From assembly GCF_003386095.1 (NCBI RefSeq), contig NZ_QREG01000013.1, forward strand, positions 104,501 to 168,500: a stretch of 64,000 nt of DNA. Reading direction: 5' to 3'. Under the pieces are notes generated by a model that was given only the letters and a program-made list of their open reading frames with translations, did no database searches and was not told the DNA's origin. Source of the stretch: Marinoscillum furvescens DSM 4134 (GTDB taxonomy: Bacteria > Bacteroidota > Bacteroidia > Cytophagales > Cyclobacteriaceae). Shown piece by piece: positions 51,598-60,764 of the stretch (position 1 is its first letter; each line of letters opens with the position of its first letter). Made by a program: the position numbers and the translations under genes.

Positions 51598-54432
51598 TCA
51601 GTTTTTCACAAACCTCATTTTCTTATCTCCTATGTGGATCAGGTAAGTGCCCCGTCGGAGCTGCATAAGGTTGATCTCGCTTTGGCCATTGACAAATTGC
51701 ACTTCGCCAGACATTACCTCCTGACCTTGCGAAAGGTGGTAGATCTCATAGGTCATTGCTTGCTGAAAGTTGCTATTGTCGGCCTGGAGCCTGATGGTGG
51801 CTTTCGTAGGGTTCGGAAACAGAATGAGTCTGTTCAGGGTATTTGCTGATACAGGCTTTGCACTGAGTGGGTCCGCCATTTTATCCGAAAGATATAGTCT
51901 GCTGTCAGGGATGACGTAGGCTGAGTCATAGCCATCATCGTGCTTGTTTTGGTCTTGATCATTAGGCACACCTTGCTGGTATTTGACTACTAGCTCCGCA
52001 TCACCCGTATACATGGTGTGGTATTTATTAAAGACCACTCGAATGGGATAAAGCCCTGGCTTGGTAAACCGATGCACCCCACGTCGTATTCTGGACTTGT
52101 GCGTGCCGTCATTGTCTACTACCTCCTGATCATTGATATACAGCATGCTGCCATCATTGGATTTGGTATAAAAGGTGTAGTTTCCTGCTGCTTTGATCTC
52201 CAGTAGAGCATCATACGCTACTACGTATCTGTTTTTGCGCTCTGCCACATCCACATCGAAGTTGGAGGTCTGCGCACTGGTGACTGGGGCAGGGTCTGTC
52301 TCGAAAAAAGTAGCCATAGGCTCTGGCCAAAACCCTTGTTCGTAGTACGTATACAATACACCATTGCCTCCAGGGGTACTGATACTGATAATCTCAGAAA
52401 AAGGGGACCGATTGCCCTGATAGTCTACAGCGCGGATTTTTAGAGTATGGGAGGTCGCTGGAGACAAGTTGGTAACTACATAGCTGGTAGGAGGAGCCGG
52501 AGATCCATCAGCGGGGTTGCCATCCAGCGTGTCACTCAGGATATCTGCTATTTTGATTTCGGCATCATAGAGCTCGTATTTCACCACCACGTCATTGTCA
52601 TCAGCAGGTTCCCAACTAATTTCGATCGCATCTTCTTTGACCATTTTTGTGGTAAAACTGGAAGGCTTTGAAGGTGCCTGTGTGTCATTGCCTGTGCTGG
52701 CATCTACGGCATCAGAGGCAGTAGCTCCTGCTTCATTGGGACGAATGGCACGGACTACAAACGTGTAATCAGCATCCGGCCTCAAGTCATCAGCCGTAAA
52801 TGTGGTAATGTTGGCGTCTACTTTTCCACGATAGTAGAAATCTTCACCTAAATATCCGGTGCCATTGATAATATCCAGCGTATGCGCTCGCTGTTGCCAT
52901 ATTTCGTAGTAGATTTCATATCCGGTGTCTGTCCAGTCGAGCCTTATTTCACTGGAAGACAGAGCTGTGGCCGTAAGGCCTGATGGAGGGTTGCTGGTAG
53001 GTTGAGGGTTGGTATAGGTGACCGTAATGGTGCTTTCGCTACTGCTTCCGCCACATGCTCCGTACTGTGGGATACGCACTTCGTACACTCCAGCATCTGA
53101 TGAGGTAAACTCCAGGCCAGAGCTATCATTGAGCATGAGCTCAGGCTCAGAGGTGTTGGTAATGAAAGAGCCATCAAGGTACCAGTCGTAAGACGGAAAG
53201 CCTGGTGTGGCTGTAAGCTTCAACGTTTCATTCCACTCGGAGGTGTTGTTGCTCACGGGCAGAGTTACTGAGCTGTTGGCAGCCAACACAGGAGGGTTAC
53301 TGTTGGCGCCGGGTAGTTCTATAGGTTCAGATTTTACCCACTGGCTATCGATAGGTTGCAAGAAGAGCACTTCATACTTTCCACCTTCTGTAGCTGTATA
53401 ATATCTGTCGGTGGCACCTGAGAGGGTGTCGCCGTTGTGCAACCACTGGTATCCCAAAAAACCTGCTGAGAAGCCCAGTTTTTGTGTGTTGTTGGTAGTT
53501 ACACATTCGGTGAGATCGCCAAAGTAAAACACCTCCTTTTTGTTTTGCTCCAGCATCCAGGAGAAAAAGTCCGACTCGCCGTATGCTCTTACCCATACAT
53601 TGTGTCCATTGTTAGGGTATACTGTATAGCGTGGTTTTCCGCCTTTGTCTTTCAGGGCATCTATCCACTCGCTAGCCCATTCAGGACTAGGGTTGGTGTC
53701 TTTACCTCCCTGAAACATCCAAAGCGGAGTAGTCACTAGCGAGTCAGTGGATGCGTCTTTGCTTTTGCCTACGCCAGCCATAGGGAGCACTGCCGCGAAA
53801 AGGTCTGGTCGATGGGTGGCTACGTCCCAGGTGCCTTCACCTCCACTCGAGAGGCCTTGCAGGTAGACCCGATAGGGGTCTACATCGTAGGTAGCTATCA
53901 TGTGTTCTACAATGCGGGCAGTTTTAGTAATGTTGTCTCCTTTCCATGCTCCATTATAGCTTACCTGAGGGAAAATCACGATACCAGGAAATGACCTGGA
54001 ATGAGTAGCGGGTCGGTTTACTGCATCGCGGTGTTCCTCACCGCCCCAGTACAAATGGTGGCCGTTGTTATCATATTCGGGATCTGAAGGGTCATAGTGA
54101 AAGTCATAGGGGAAGGTACACTTTCGCCCGGATTCTCCAGCACCATGTAAGAGCACGATCATGGGGTATTTGACAGTGTCATTTACATCAAAACCTGCAG
54201 GAAAAATAGCTCTCCAGTTCATAAAGTCATGAACAGATCCGGACAAGCTTTCTTCCCAATGCCCGAATTGCTCATATTGAGAATCATCCCAATCCACCAT
54301 TTTGTAATAATCACGCTGTTCTTTGTCACGAATAGAAACGCCTTTTTTGAAATGGTAGGATTGTGCCGTAGCGGTCAAAACGGTGCCTACGCACAGGCAC
54401 CAGATCAGATAAAGTTTATTCATATTTCTCAT
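51598..54432 (-). CDS. Secreted esterase with Fn3, PA14 and T9SS sorting domains
   Basis: A 944-residue multidomain exported enzyme. The signal peptide ends TATAQ. Residues 60-310 are an alpha/beta-hydrolase of the feruloyl-esterase or PHB-depolymerase type, with Ser195 in GLSSGGEGTWDV and His in NNGHNVW. Ig-like then two Fn3 modules (490-690), then a PA14 domain (YYEQGFWPEPMATF, VFNKYHTMYTGDAELVVKYQ), then a type A T9SS domain (NRLILFPNPTKATIRLQ). It likely deacylates plant or algal polysaccharide outside the cell. ATG at 54423 is an alternative start. Confidence 0.9.
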   Translation of the reverse strand: MRNMNKLYLIWCLCVGTVLTATAQSYHFKKGVSIRDKEQRDYYKMVDWDDSQYEQFGHWEESLSGSVHDFMNWRAIFPAGFDVNDTVKYPMIVLLHGAGESGRKCTFPYDFHYDPSDPEYDNNGHHLYWGGEEHRDAVNRPATHSRSFPGIVIFPQVSYNGAWKGDNITKTARIVEHMIATYDVDPYRVYLQGLSSGGEGTWDVATHRPDLFAAVLPMAGVGKSKDASTDSLVTTPLWMFQGGKDTNPSPEWASEWIDALKDKGGKPRYTVYPNNGHNVWVRAYGESDFFSWMLEQNKKEVFYFGDLTECVTTNNTQKLGFSAGFLGYQWLHNGDTLSGATDRYYTATEGGKYEVLFLQPIDSQWVKSEPIELPGANSNPPVLAANSSVTLPVSNNTSEWNETLKLTATPGFPSYDWYLDGSFITNTSEPELMLNDSSGLEFTSSDAGVYEVRIPQYGACGGSSSESTITVTYTNPQPTSNPPSGLTATALSSSEIRLDWTDTGYEIYYEIWQQRAHTLDIINGTGYLGEDFYYRGKVDANITTFTADDLRPDADYTFVVRAIRPNEAGATASDAVDASTGNDTQAPSKPSSFTTKMVKEDAIEISWEPADDNDVVVKYELYDAEIKIADILSDTLDGNPADGSPAPPTSYVVTNLSPATSHTLKIRAVDYQGNRSPFSEIISISTPGGNGVLYTYYEQGFWPEPMATFFETDPAPVTSAQTSNFDVDVAERKNRYVVAYDALLEIKAAGNYTFYTKSNDGSMLYINDQEVVDNDGTHKSRIRRGVHRFTKPGLYPIRVVFNKYHTMYTGDAELVVKYQQGVPNDQDQNKHDDGYDSAYVIPDSRLYLSDKMADPLSAKPVSANTLNRLILFPNPTKATIRLQADNSNFQQAMTYEIYHLSQGQEVMSGEVQFVNGQSEINLMQLRRGTYLIHIGDKKMRFVKN

Positions 54433-54443
54433 GTTGGGAATTA

Positions 54444-54462
54444 TTTAAATGGTCCATTTAAA
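54444..54462. promoter_or_regulatory. 19-bp near-perfect palindrome before the esterase gene
   Basis: TTTAAATGGTCCATTTAAA has 9-bp arms around one central base and ends 11 bases before the ATG at 54432 as read on the minus strand. It looks like an operator for a dimeric repressor. A second inverted repeat (ACCTGTT/AACAGGT) lies at 54464-54489. Confidence 0.45.
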
Positions 54463-54517
54463 CACCTGTTTGCTAGTGGTTTAACAGGTCGCATATCAGT
54501 GAGTTGGTTGATGGTAG

Positions 54518-54545
54518 GTTACAATCATATTACATGTTGGTTACC
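54518..54545 (-). promoter_or_regulatory. Three TGTAAC-like boxes upstream of the esterase gene
   Basis: On the minus strand GGTAAC (54545-54540), TGTAAT (54534-54529) and TGTAAC (54523-54518) repeat at 11 bp. They overlap the 3' end of the acyltransferase gene. No TAnnTTTG stands 33 nt later, so the match with the other four promoters is only partial. Confidence 0.35.
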
Positions 54546-55198
54546 TTCTGCATACGCGGCGATAGGCGTGATCCGTTGATCCCATGAAGGTTTTTTACCG
54601 GTCGGGCGGGCACTCCCGCTACCATGGTATTTGGAGGTACATTTTTAGTGACCACAGCACCTGCTGCCACTGTGGCACCATCACCTATTTTTACACCTTT
54701 TAGTATGGTTACTTTTGAAGCTATCCACACGTCATCGCCTATTTCTATAGACTTGCTTTTGCCGGTGATCTCCCGGTAGTTTACATCATGAAAATCACTA
54801 TCCATGATAAGTGTATAGGGGCCTATTCGGACATTTTTTCCTAAGATCACAGACTGCTTCACGGAGATATGTACGCCGTTGAGGCGTGAGTGATGGCCTA
54901 CTACAAGTGCACCTCCCGGGTGAACGAGCAATTTGGTCCGCTCAAATACTGACCAGATGGCTACCCGGTTTCCTAGCATTATGCTGCCTCCGGTACGAAT
55001 CATAGGCTTGCCATTTACCGTGACATAGTTGCCCTTACGGCAGTTGCGCAAGTACCACTTGGCTGCAAGTATGCGGTGGACGGTATCCAGTATTTTCATA
55101 CCAAAGCACAGGTGCAGGTGCACGGTCTTGTGGTCCGGGTGCTGCACTCGGAATTGGGAAAATTTCTTTTTAAGTAGATGTTTGGCTTCTGAGAGCAT
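54530..55198 (-). CDS. Hexapeptide-repeat acyltransferase
   Basis: A 222-residue left-handed beta-helix acyltransferase (WbbJ/colanic acid acetyltransferase-like). Hexapeptide turns are clear: [79 protein letters not shown]. The His in DSDFHDV is the catalytic site region. It likely O-acetylates a sugar of the polysaccharide. ATG 55198 lies 16 bases after the GT2 gene ends; the longer start at 55255 would overlap it by 41 bases. Confidence 0.9.
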   Translation of the reverse strand: MLSEAKHLLKKKFSQFRVQHPDHKTVHLHLCFGMKILDTVHRILAAKWYLRNCRKGNYVTVNGKPMIRTGGSIMLGNRVAIWSVFERTKLLVHPGGALVVGHHSRLNGVHISVKQSVILGKNVRIGPYTLIMDSDFHDVNYREITGKSKSIEIGDDVWIASKVTILKGVKIGDGATVAAGAVVTKNVPPNTMVAGVPARPVKNLHGINGSRLSPRMQKVTNM

Positions 55199-55214
55199 AT
55201 AGGGCAATGGGGTT

Positions 55215-56147
55215 TTAATATTGGGTAGAGAATGCCCTGGATTTGTCAGTAGCAACAGGACTTAGGTGCCATTTTACGCCTGCCATTGTGGCCTTGAGAT
55301 TGGCATAGTCTCGTTTCCAGAGATACTGAAACAGTTTTTTGGGGAAGGCCAAAAAGATAAACACCAGTAAGGCTGCCAGCCGTGATAATCCCCGATGGTT
55401 TCTTCTGAGAAATAGTAGCCTGTTTCTGATCATGTAGTAAGTTTTCATAGGGCTGTTGGCACCTGCTGTGGCAGACGCATAGTGCGTAATGCAAGAAGTG
55501 CCTACATAGTATAGCTCAAACCCTTTCGAGCGAGCCTTCATGGCCCAGTCATGTTCTTCGTAATAAAGGAAGTATTGCTCTGGGTAGAGTCCGGCTTCCT
55601 TGATGAGTGCTCTGGATACCATCATGCATGCGCCATGTACCAGTTTGGTGGGAGCGAAGTAGCTATACTGCCCCCGATCTTTTTGCATGTGGCCTGTTTT
55701 CTTACCTCGTCCTGTCCATGCATGGATGCCGGGAGACCCAGCATACTGAATGCGTTTGTCAGCTCCGGCGTATTGTATACGCGGGGAGGCCATTCCTGCC
55801 TTTGGGTATGCCAAAAACGTACTTACCAGAGGCTCCATAAATCCAGGTTGCACTTCTATGTCGTTGTTCATAATCAGCACAAGCTCTCCTTTGCTCTGTC
55901 GAATGGCCAGGTTGTTAGCTCCGGCATAGCCTAGATTTACTGGTGATTTTAGTAAGTGAATTTCCGGGAATTCTACCTTTAGGTCGTCGCAGCTGCTGTC
56001 CGCAGAGGCATTGTCTACCACGAAGATTTCTATGTGGCTATAGGTAATGTTGCGCAGCGAATGCAATAGTTTACGAGTGTAGTCAGTGGTATTGTAATTG
56101 ACAATAGATATGCTGACAAGTGGGTATGCTGCAGTGGAAGTGTCCAT
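55215..56147 (-). CDS. GT2 family glycosyltransferase (rhamnosyltransferase-like)
   Basis: A 310-residue GT-A enzyme: [34 protein letters not shown], and the donor-metal motif [19 protein letters not shown], with [13 protein letters not shown] as the acceptor-side motif. The C-terminal 50 residues hold a hydrophobic helix that may rest on the membrane. The fold is common for adding rhamnose or galactose to surface glycans. It forms a two-gene unit with the acyltransferase behind a box-pair promoter at 56175-56255. Confidence 0.92.
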   Translation of the reverse strand: MDTSTAAYPLVSISIVNYNTTDYTRKLLHSLRNITYSHIEIFVVDNASADSSCDDLKVEFPEIHLLKSPVNLGYAGANNLAIRQSKGELVLIMNNDIEVQPGFMEPLVSTFLAYPKAGMASPRIQYAGADKRIQYAGSPGIHAWTGRGKKTGHMQKDRGQYSYFAPTKLVHGACMMVSRALIKEAGLYPEQYFLYYEEHDWAMKARSKGFELYYVGTSCITHYASATAGANSPMKTYYMIRNRLLFLRRNHRGLSRLAALLVFIFLAFPKKLFQYLWKRDYANLKATMAGVKWHLSPVATDKSRAFSTQY

Positions 56148-56174
56148 TTAGCGGTCATTGTTTTGTGTTTAGAC

Positions 56175-56255
56175 CAAATGTAGGTGATGGCCTATGGCGG
56201 GAGGGGATGTTGCTGGTTACATTCAGCTTACAGCCATTCATACATATGGCTTACA
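56175..56255 (-). promoter_or_regulatory. Four TGTAAG-like boxes and exact -7 element of the GT2 operon
   Basis: On the minus strand: TGTAAG (56255-56250), TGTATG (56244-56239), TGTAAG (56232-56227) and TGTAAC (56221-56216), at steps of 11, 12 and 11. After 33 nt follows TACATTTG (56182-56175), an exact TAnnTTTG. No TTG -33 is present. Start codon at 56147. Confidence 0.65.
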
Positions 56256-56260
56256 GCTTT

Positions 56261-57211
56261 TTAAATTGGAGCTTTGTTGGCGAAGAAGTCTGTGATGAGT
56301 GGGTTGACCAACTGGGGTTGTTCGTACTGAGGCATGTGGCCGGCGTTTGGTATGGGGCGGTGGAGTATTCTCGGGAAAATGGATCGGTAAATGGCTCTTT
56401 GTCCTTCCTGAAAATAGGGGTCCTGCTCACCATAGATGAGCAATACGTTTTTTCTATTGATGCCTCCCAGTTCATTGAGCTTTCGCTGAGGTAGTACATT
56501 GAGCCAGGTACTGTGGTTGGTTTTTTTGTATCCGTCAAATTCACGAAAGAAGGAAAGCCTGCGTGCATAGTTTTGAAATACCGAATCGCTCACAAACTCT
56601 TTGCGCTGGTTGCGGATAGATCTGGGGTACCAGTAGGCAGTAAGTAGCAGGTCGGAAAGCCCCGGCACTTTTAGTAGAAAGTTGGGATTAAAACTCCCCG
56701 TAAGAATTGGATCTACTAGTACGATCTTGTCCATAAGCTCCCCATGGGACCGGTGGAGGTCCATTGCCACCATGCTGCCCATAGAAAGCGCTACGGTGTG
56801 AAAGGGCTCATCTATTTTGAGGTATTGTAAGAGCTCCACCAGTTGCTGGTGTAGCATGGAAGTGCTCTGTGGCACCTCAGGGCGGGCAGAATATCCACGT
56901 CCGTACAGGTCATAGCTGAGCACCCGATAGCCCTGTCTGAGTAAGTAGGGTGTGGTCTGTGACCACACCTCCAAGCCAGCGATGCCTCCACCATGAATGA
57001 GCAATATCAGTGGGGCATTTTCAGGGCCTGCTAGCTGGTAATGAGTATCACCAAAGGTCAGTGTAGCAAATTTGCCTGGAGCTCCTTGTAGCGTTTTGGG
57101 AGTGAGCACGGCCGTTTCCTGATCGCGGGCCATTAGCCAATGCACCAAAAAGAGTGTGGCTACACCGCAAAGTGAAGCTATCCAGAAAATTTTCCAACCT
57201 TTGGTGATCAT
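56261..57211 (-). CDS. Alpha/beta hydrolase, membrane-anchored
   Basis: A 316-residue hydrolase with an N-terminal membrane anchor (IFWIASLCGVATLFLVHWLM). HGGGIAGLEVWSQT is the oxyanion loop, and the nucleophile Ser143 is in VALSMGSMVAMD, where the first Gly of GxSxG is Ala. The general His is in NAGHMPQYEQP. Substrate is unknown; as last gene of the epimerase-GT2 operon it could trim a lipid or acyl group of the glycan. Confidence 0.88.
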   Translation of the reverse strand: MITKGWKIFWIASLCGVATLFLVHWLMARDQETAVLTPKTLQGAPGKFATLTFGDTHYQLAGPENAPLILLIHGGGIAGLEVWSQTTPYLLRQGYRVLSYDLYGRGYSARPEVPQSTSMLHQQLVELLQYLKIDEPFHTVALSMGSMVAMDLHRSHGELMDKIVLVDPILTGSFNPNFLLKVPGLSDLLLTAYWYPRSIRNQRKEFVSDSVFQNYARRLSFFREFDGYKKTNHSTWLNVLPQRKLNELGGINRKNVLLIYGEQDPYFQEGQRAIYRSIFPRILHRPIPNAGHMPQYEQPQLVNPLITDFFANKAPI

Positions 57212-57225
57212 TCCTAAGTACGGGA

Positions 57226-58218
57226 TTACCAGCCTTCAGGCATGTTTTCACGCACTTCTACCTGCTCGAACTCCTGGCTTTTTCGAGCACCCACTTTTTC
57301 GGCCCAAGAAGCCATTTTTTGGATGCCAGCGTCTAGTGATACACTGTCTTCAGTTCCAAATACTTCGTGGGCTTTGCTGTGGTCAGAGTATGCATGCTGC
57401 ACTTCCTTACGAGCAGCCAGGTAATTGATTTTTGGGCTTGCCCCAAAGTGCTTGCCCACTACTTCGGCCAATTCTTTCACTGTATAAGGAGTGTCGGCGC
57501 CTATGTTAAACACTTGATTGTAAGCTTCAGGCATGCTTACACTCCGGGCGATAGGTATGGCCACGTCATCGATATAGCTGAAGGCGCGCGTTTGTGTCCC
57601 ATCTCCAAAAATCGTAAGTGGCTTGTCTTGCATGATTTGGTTCATGAAGATGCCAATCACGTTGCGGTATTTATCACCGATATTTTGGTTTTCGCCATAT
57701 ACATTGTGTGGGCGGAAGACCACATAATTGAGCCCAAACATTTCATGAGCCGCTTTCAGATCGAGCTCTACGGCATATTTGGCCACACCGTATGGATCTT
57801 CGGGAAGGGGAGTCATGTCTTCACGCATGGGTACCTGTCCGGGACCGTATACGGCTATAGATGAAGTAAATGCAAAGCATTTTACCTTATGCTTCACAGC
57901 TTCATTGATGAGATTTACACTGCCTATCAGGTTGTTGGTGTAGTTGAACCTACGGATAAAATGCGATAACCCCTCTGCAGCATAAGCTGCCAGATGATAG
58001 ACATAGTCGAACTTGTATTGATTGAAAAGGTCTGCCAGGAGTTTGTGATCTGTGATGGAGCCTTTGATAAAGGTGGCTCCTTCCGGAATGTGATCTTCGA
58101 AACCTCCACTGAGGTCATCGAGTACGAGTACTTCATGACCGGCTTCCAGGCAGTGTCTGGCTACGTGCGATCCAATAAATCCTGCTCCTCCTGTTATAAG
58201 TGATTTCATTTGTTTCAT
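57226..58218 (-). CDS. NAD-dependent nucleotide-sugar epimerase/dehydratase (extended SDR)
   Basis: A 330-residue UDP-sugar 4-epimerase-type enzyme. SLITGGAGFIGSHVARHCLEAGHEVLVLDDLSGG binds NAD, and FTSSIAVYGPG with DPYGVAKYAVE gives the Ser, Tyr and Lys of the active site. VVFRPHNVYGENQ and GDGTQTRAFSYIDD are family motifs. The enzyme probably makes the UDP-sugar needed by the adjacent glycosyltransferases. The product sugar cannot be named. Spacing to neighbours is 4 and 14 bases, one operon. Confidence 0.93.
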   Translation of the reverse strand: MKQMKSLITGGAGFIGSHVARHCLEAGHEVLVLDDLSGGFEDHIPEGATFIKGSITDHKLLADLFNQYKFDYVYHLAAYAAEGLSHFIRRFNYTNNLIGSVNLINEAVKHKVKCFAFTSSIAVYGPGQVPMREDMTPLPEDPYGVAKYAVELDLKAAHEMFGLNYVVFRPHNVYGENQNIGDKYRNVIGIFMNQIMQDKPLTIFGDGTQTRAFSYIDDVAIPIARSVSMPEAYNQVFNIGADTPYTVKELAEVVGKHFGASPKINYLAARKEVQHAYSDHSKAHEVFGTEDSVSLDAGIQKMASWAEKVGARKSQEFEQVEVRENMPEGW

Positions 58219-58222
58219 GATA

Positions 58223-59143
58223 TTAATAAACTTTAGAGTATTTAGGGTGATTAAGATTCCAAATAATTGCTTTTACAAAATTTCTTAGGTGGACGAATTT
58301 GCCTCTCAGCCCATATTGAAGTAGACTTTTGGGAATCACGAAAAAGGTGAGAAAAACGGTGAAATACAGAAACTGAACACTGCTCACGTTTCTTCTCATA
58401 AATAGAATACGGTTTCGGTTATGGTAATAAGCCTTAAAAGGGCTGTCTTTACCTGTAGTGATGGATTCCTTGTGAAATATGAGCGCCTGAGCCTGATAGT
58501 AGATTTTGTACCCCGCACGCCGCACGTGCGATGACCAGTCCAGCTCCTCATAGTAAATGAAAAAGATGTCTGGGAGTGGCCCTACTTTATCTACAACTTC
58601 TCGGCTTACAAGCATAGCGGCACCATGAGCATAGAAGGTATATCCGGGCGTATCATACTGTCCCAGGTCGCGTTCTTTCTGTCCTATGGTGCTGTTTCGT
58701 CCCGTTATCGGGTTGATTTCTTTAAATCCAGCATACTGGATCAGATCGGGTTCACTGAAGTAGCGAATCTTCGGGCTTACCATACCAATTTTAGGGTCCT
58801 GCTCAAACGGAGCCAGTAACTGCTCTAGTAAGTTTGGGGTGACTTCTGTGTCATTGTTTACAATGAAATAGTACGCCCCCCTGGCGGCAGCTATGCCTAC
58901 ATTGTTGCCTCCAGTAAAGCCCAGGTTTTTTTTCGTCACGATCAGTTTGACCTCTGGATACTTTTGCGATATTATAGGAGTGGGGTCTTCGCGTGAATTG
59001 TTATCTACCAGTATGATCTCATAATTTGGGTAGGTGAGGTTTTTACACGAATCCAGAAACTCCATGGTCACCTCCAGCTGGTTGTAGTTGAGGGCGATGA
59101 TGGATATCAACGGGTAATCATTAGCTTGAGTATTAGACTTCAT
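58223..59143 (-). CDS. GT2 family glycosyltransferase
   Basis: A 306-residue GT-A enzyme: ISIIALNYNQLEVTMEFLDSC, ILVDNNSREDPT, and YYFIVNNDTEVTPNLLEQLL for the metal-binding acidic motif, with IYYEELDWSSHVRRAGYK on the acceptor side. The C-terminus has a hydrophobic stretch. It is similar in design to the gene at 55215. ATG 59143 overlaps the preceding gene by 11 bases, and the frame could be extended from TTG 59188, which I reject. Confidence 0.92.
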   Translation of the reverse strand: MKSNTQANDYPLISIIALNYNQLEVTMEFLDSCKNLTYPNYEIILVDNNSREDPTPIISQKYPEVKLIVTKKNLGFTGGNNVGIAAARGAYYFIVNNDTEVTPNLLEQLLAPFEQDPKIGMVSPKIRYFSEPDLIQYAGFKEINPITGRNSTIGQKERDLGQYDTPGYTFYAHGAAMLVSREVVDKVGPLPDIFFIYYEELDWSSHVRRAGYKIYYQAQALIFHKESITTGKDSPFKAYYHNRNRILFMRRNVSSVQFLYFTVFLTFFVIPKSLLQYGLRGKFVHLRNFVKAIIWNLNHPKYSKVY

Positions 59144-60305
59144 GAGGTGTGTGTATAAATTTTTTGTTAGCAGATTTTGACTGTACAAAAGCTAGTATCA
59201 GACGTATGAATACGGATGGTAAATACAAGATGCTTTTGATCATTCGGAAGGAATAGTATGCTTTGGGTATGGCCAGAAATGTGGCGATGGTATTGAGTGC
59301 GAAAATCGCTACCCATACCCAGTAAGCCATCTGGTGGTGCTCATGGATCATGATTGCAGCCCCAGTGCATAGCGTCAGCAAGCCGATGTTGATCAGCCGC
59401 GGCAGTGGTACATTTCTCAGAATAGAACTGTTTACAAAAGCCCAGCGGCCTCTGGCCAGTGCTTCCAGACCTTCACCCAGGTATTTGGTCAGGTACAGGT
59501 ACTGACTGGAAATCCACCGCTTTCGCTGATTTTGAAAACTTTTAGAATTGCCCACTTTTTCGTCATATACTGCCAGCTGATGTACGTAGCATACACGATG
59601 ACCTTGTCGCAGCAGCAGGATTTCCAGTTCTTTATCAAACCCACCTACCGAGTCCATTGCCTGCATGGTTTTTTTGAGCAAGGGATAAGCCGTGGCAAAG
59701 CCAGAACCACTGATTGCAGAAGACCAACCAACAGCAGAAGTGCCTTTTCGAAAGATGGTGGTGTTGATAGCTTCGCTCAGGCCATCGAGGAATGCCATAG
59801 TGGTTTGCTGGTTTTTGGGTTTGCGTTGCCCTTGAATCACTTTGGCACCTGTGCTATGAAAGAGCACTGATAGCTTTTGCAAAAAGTCTGCTTCCATCAC
59901 ATTGTCAGCATCCAGGATAACCCCATAGTCATAAGTGCTGGGCAGCTCAGCCATGGCAGCATTCAGCGCTTTTACCTTGGTGCTGTTTTCAAAGTGTACT
60001 TCTACTGTGGTAATGGGGAGTTGGTGCAGTTGCTGCAGCGTTTCGCTTTTTAGACTGTCTGCTATAACCACTACATCATACTGAGCTGTAGGGTAGGACT
60101 GGTCTAGTGCTCGCTGTGCTGTGTTTACGATTACCGTGTCTTCCTTATAAGCCGGGATCAGCACACAAAACTTCGGAGTGTACACATTCGGCTTGAGTAC
60201 AGGAGTGCGGTGAGCGTCTCCCATAATAGCCGCTATGGCAAAGAAGAAGGTATAGCTGGCTACAAACCCAAAATATATCAATAGTATAGCTTCAAATAGC
60301 ACCAT
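59133..60305 (-). CDS. Membrane GT2, cellulose-synthase-like glycosyltransferase
   Basis: A 390-residue polytopic GT2. After one N-terminal helix, CVLIPAYKEDTVIVNTAQRAL opens the catalytic domain, with DYGVILDADNVMEADFLQKL as the D-x-D motif, GSGFATAYPLL, and QNQRKRWISSQYLYL containing QxxRW, which marks processive synthases. Four membrane helices follow. It may build a linear glycan or add the first sugar while translocating. It is the first gene of the minus-strand operon 60305-56261. ATG 60305 is preferred to TTG 60338. Confidence 0.9.
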   Translation of the reverse strand: MVLFEAILLIYFGFVASYTFFFAIAAIMGDAHRTPVLKPNVYTPKFCVLIPAYKEDTVIVNTAQRALDQSYPTAQYDVVVIADSLKSETLQQLHQLPITTVEVHFENSTKVKALNAAMAELPSTYDYGVILDADNVMEADFLQKLSVLFHSTGAKVIQGQRKPKNQQTTMAFLDGLSEAINTTIFRKGTSAVGWSSAISGSGFATAYPLLKKTMQAMDSVGGFDKELEILLLRQGHRVCYVHQLAVYDEKVGNSKSFQNQRKRWISSQYLYLTKYLGEGLEALARGRWAFVNSSILRNVPLPRLINIGLLTLCTGAAIMIHEHHQMAYWVWVAIFALNTIATFLAIPKAYYSFRMIKSILYLPSVFIRLILAFVQSKSANKKFIHTPHEV

Positions 60306-60558
60306 GCGTTTTGATTCTCTATTCTTGTTAAAATACAATCAGCTCTAGCTGGCCGATCTGTCTTTGGTCGTGAAAGTAGAAAATAAACTGGCGCATCAAA
60401 TGAGTTGGGGGGAAATGTAATTTATTAGTAATCAGATTGCTATGTCTTTGATCTTTTGAGGCGGTAGCTGGTGGTGGTTCTGATTTTTCCGGTAAAAAAC
60501 CCGTGTTAAAAGAAGTTATAAACGCTTTAAGTCAAATGGTAATCGTGGAATAATACTA

Positions 60559-60616
60559 TGTAAGCTTTATGTAAGGTGTTATGTCCTTGCGAAGCTGATC
60601 CATTGGTCTAGTTTTG
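60559..60616 (+). promoter_or_regulatory. Box-pair promoter of the candidate small RNA
   Basis: TGTAAG (60559-60564) and TGTAAG (60570-60575) are 11 bp apart. After 33 nt comes TAGTTTTG (60609-60616), an exact TAnnTTTG. TTG at 60587-60589 lies 19 nt before it. GGTAAT at 60538 is a further partial box. The layout is the same as at 41785 and 56255. The rest of 60306-60558 shows no gene. Confidence 0.7.
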
Positions 60617-60621
60617 AGTCA

Positions 60622-60716
60622 TCTCCCTTGTTTTTTAAGGTTAGGCGGCAAGGGAGAGGTTGGTGATGACAATAGACCGACCGTGGTGTAAAACCACGGT
60701 TGGTCTTATTTTTATC
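60622..60716 (+). ncRNA. Candidate small RNA of about 95 nt
   Basis: Start is set about 6 nt after the -7 element at 60609-60616. TCTCCCTTG (60622-60630) pairs perfectly with CAAGGGAGA (60649-60657), leaving an 18-nt loop with GGTTAGGCGG. A 16-nt linker then leads to a 14-bp terminator hairpin and TTATTTTT. No coding frame with a plausible start occupies it. It lies before a histidine kinase gene whose own start is at 60765, so it could also act as a leader that ends early. Not a known RNA to me. Confidence 0.6.
60674..60716 (+). terminator. Very strong intrinsic terminator ending the candidate small RNA
   Basis: AGACCGACCGTGGT pairs with ACCACGGTTGGTCT in a continuous 14-bp stem with one G-T wobble, around a GTAAA loop, followed by TATTTTTAT. 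The minus strand has no good T tract. It excludes a coding start upstream of 60765 as likely. Confidence 0.82.
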
Positions 60717-60764
60717 GATGCAAGGGTAACCTTCCTATCAGCAGCAAACTACCAGCCCGATCCC

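Noticed and set aside
60660-60764. N-terminal extension of the histidine kinase from ATG 60660
   Set aside because: A 14-bp terminator hairpin with T tract lies inside it, and the receiver-like domain starts after the ATG at 60765.
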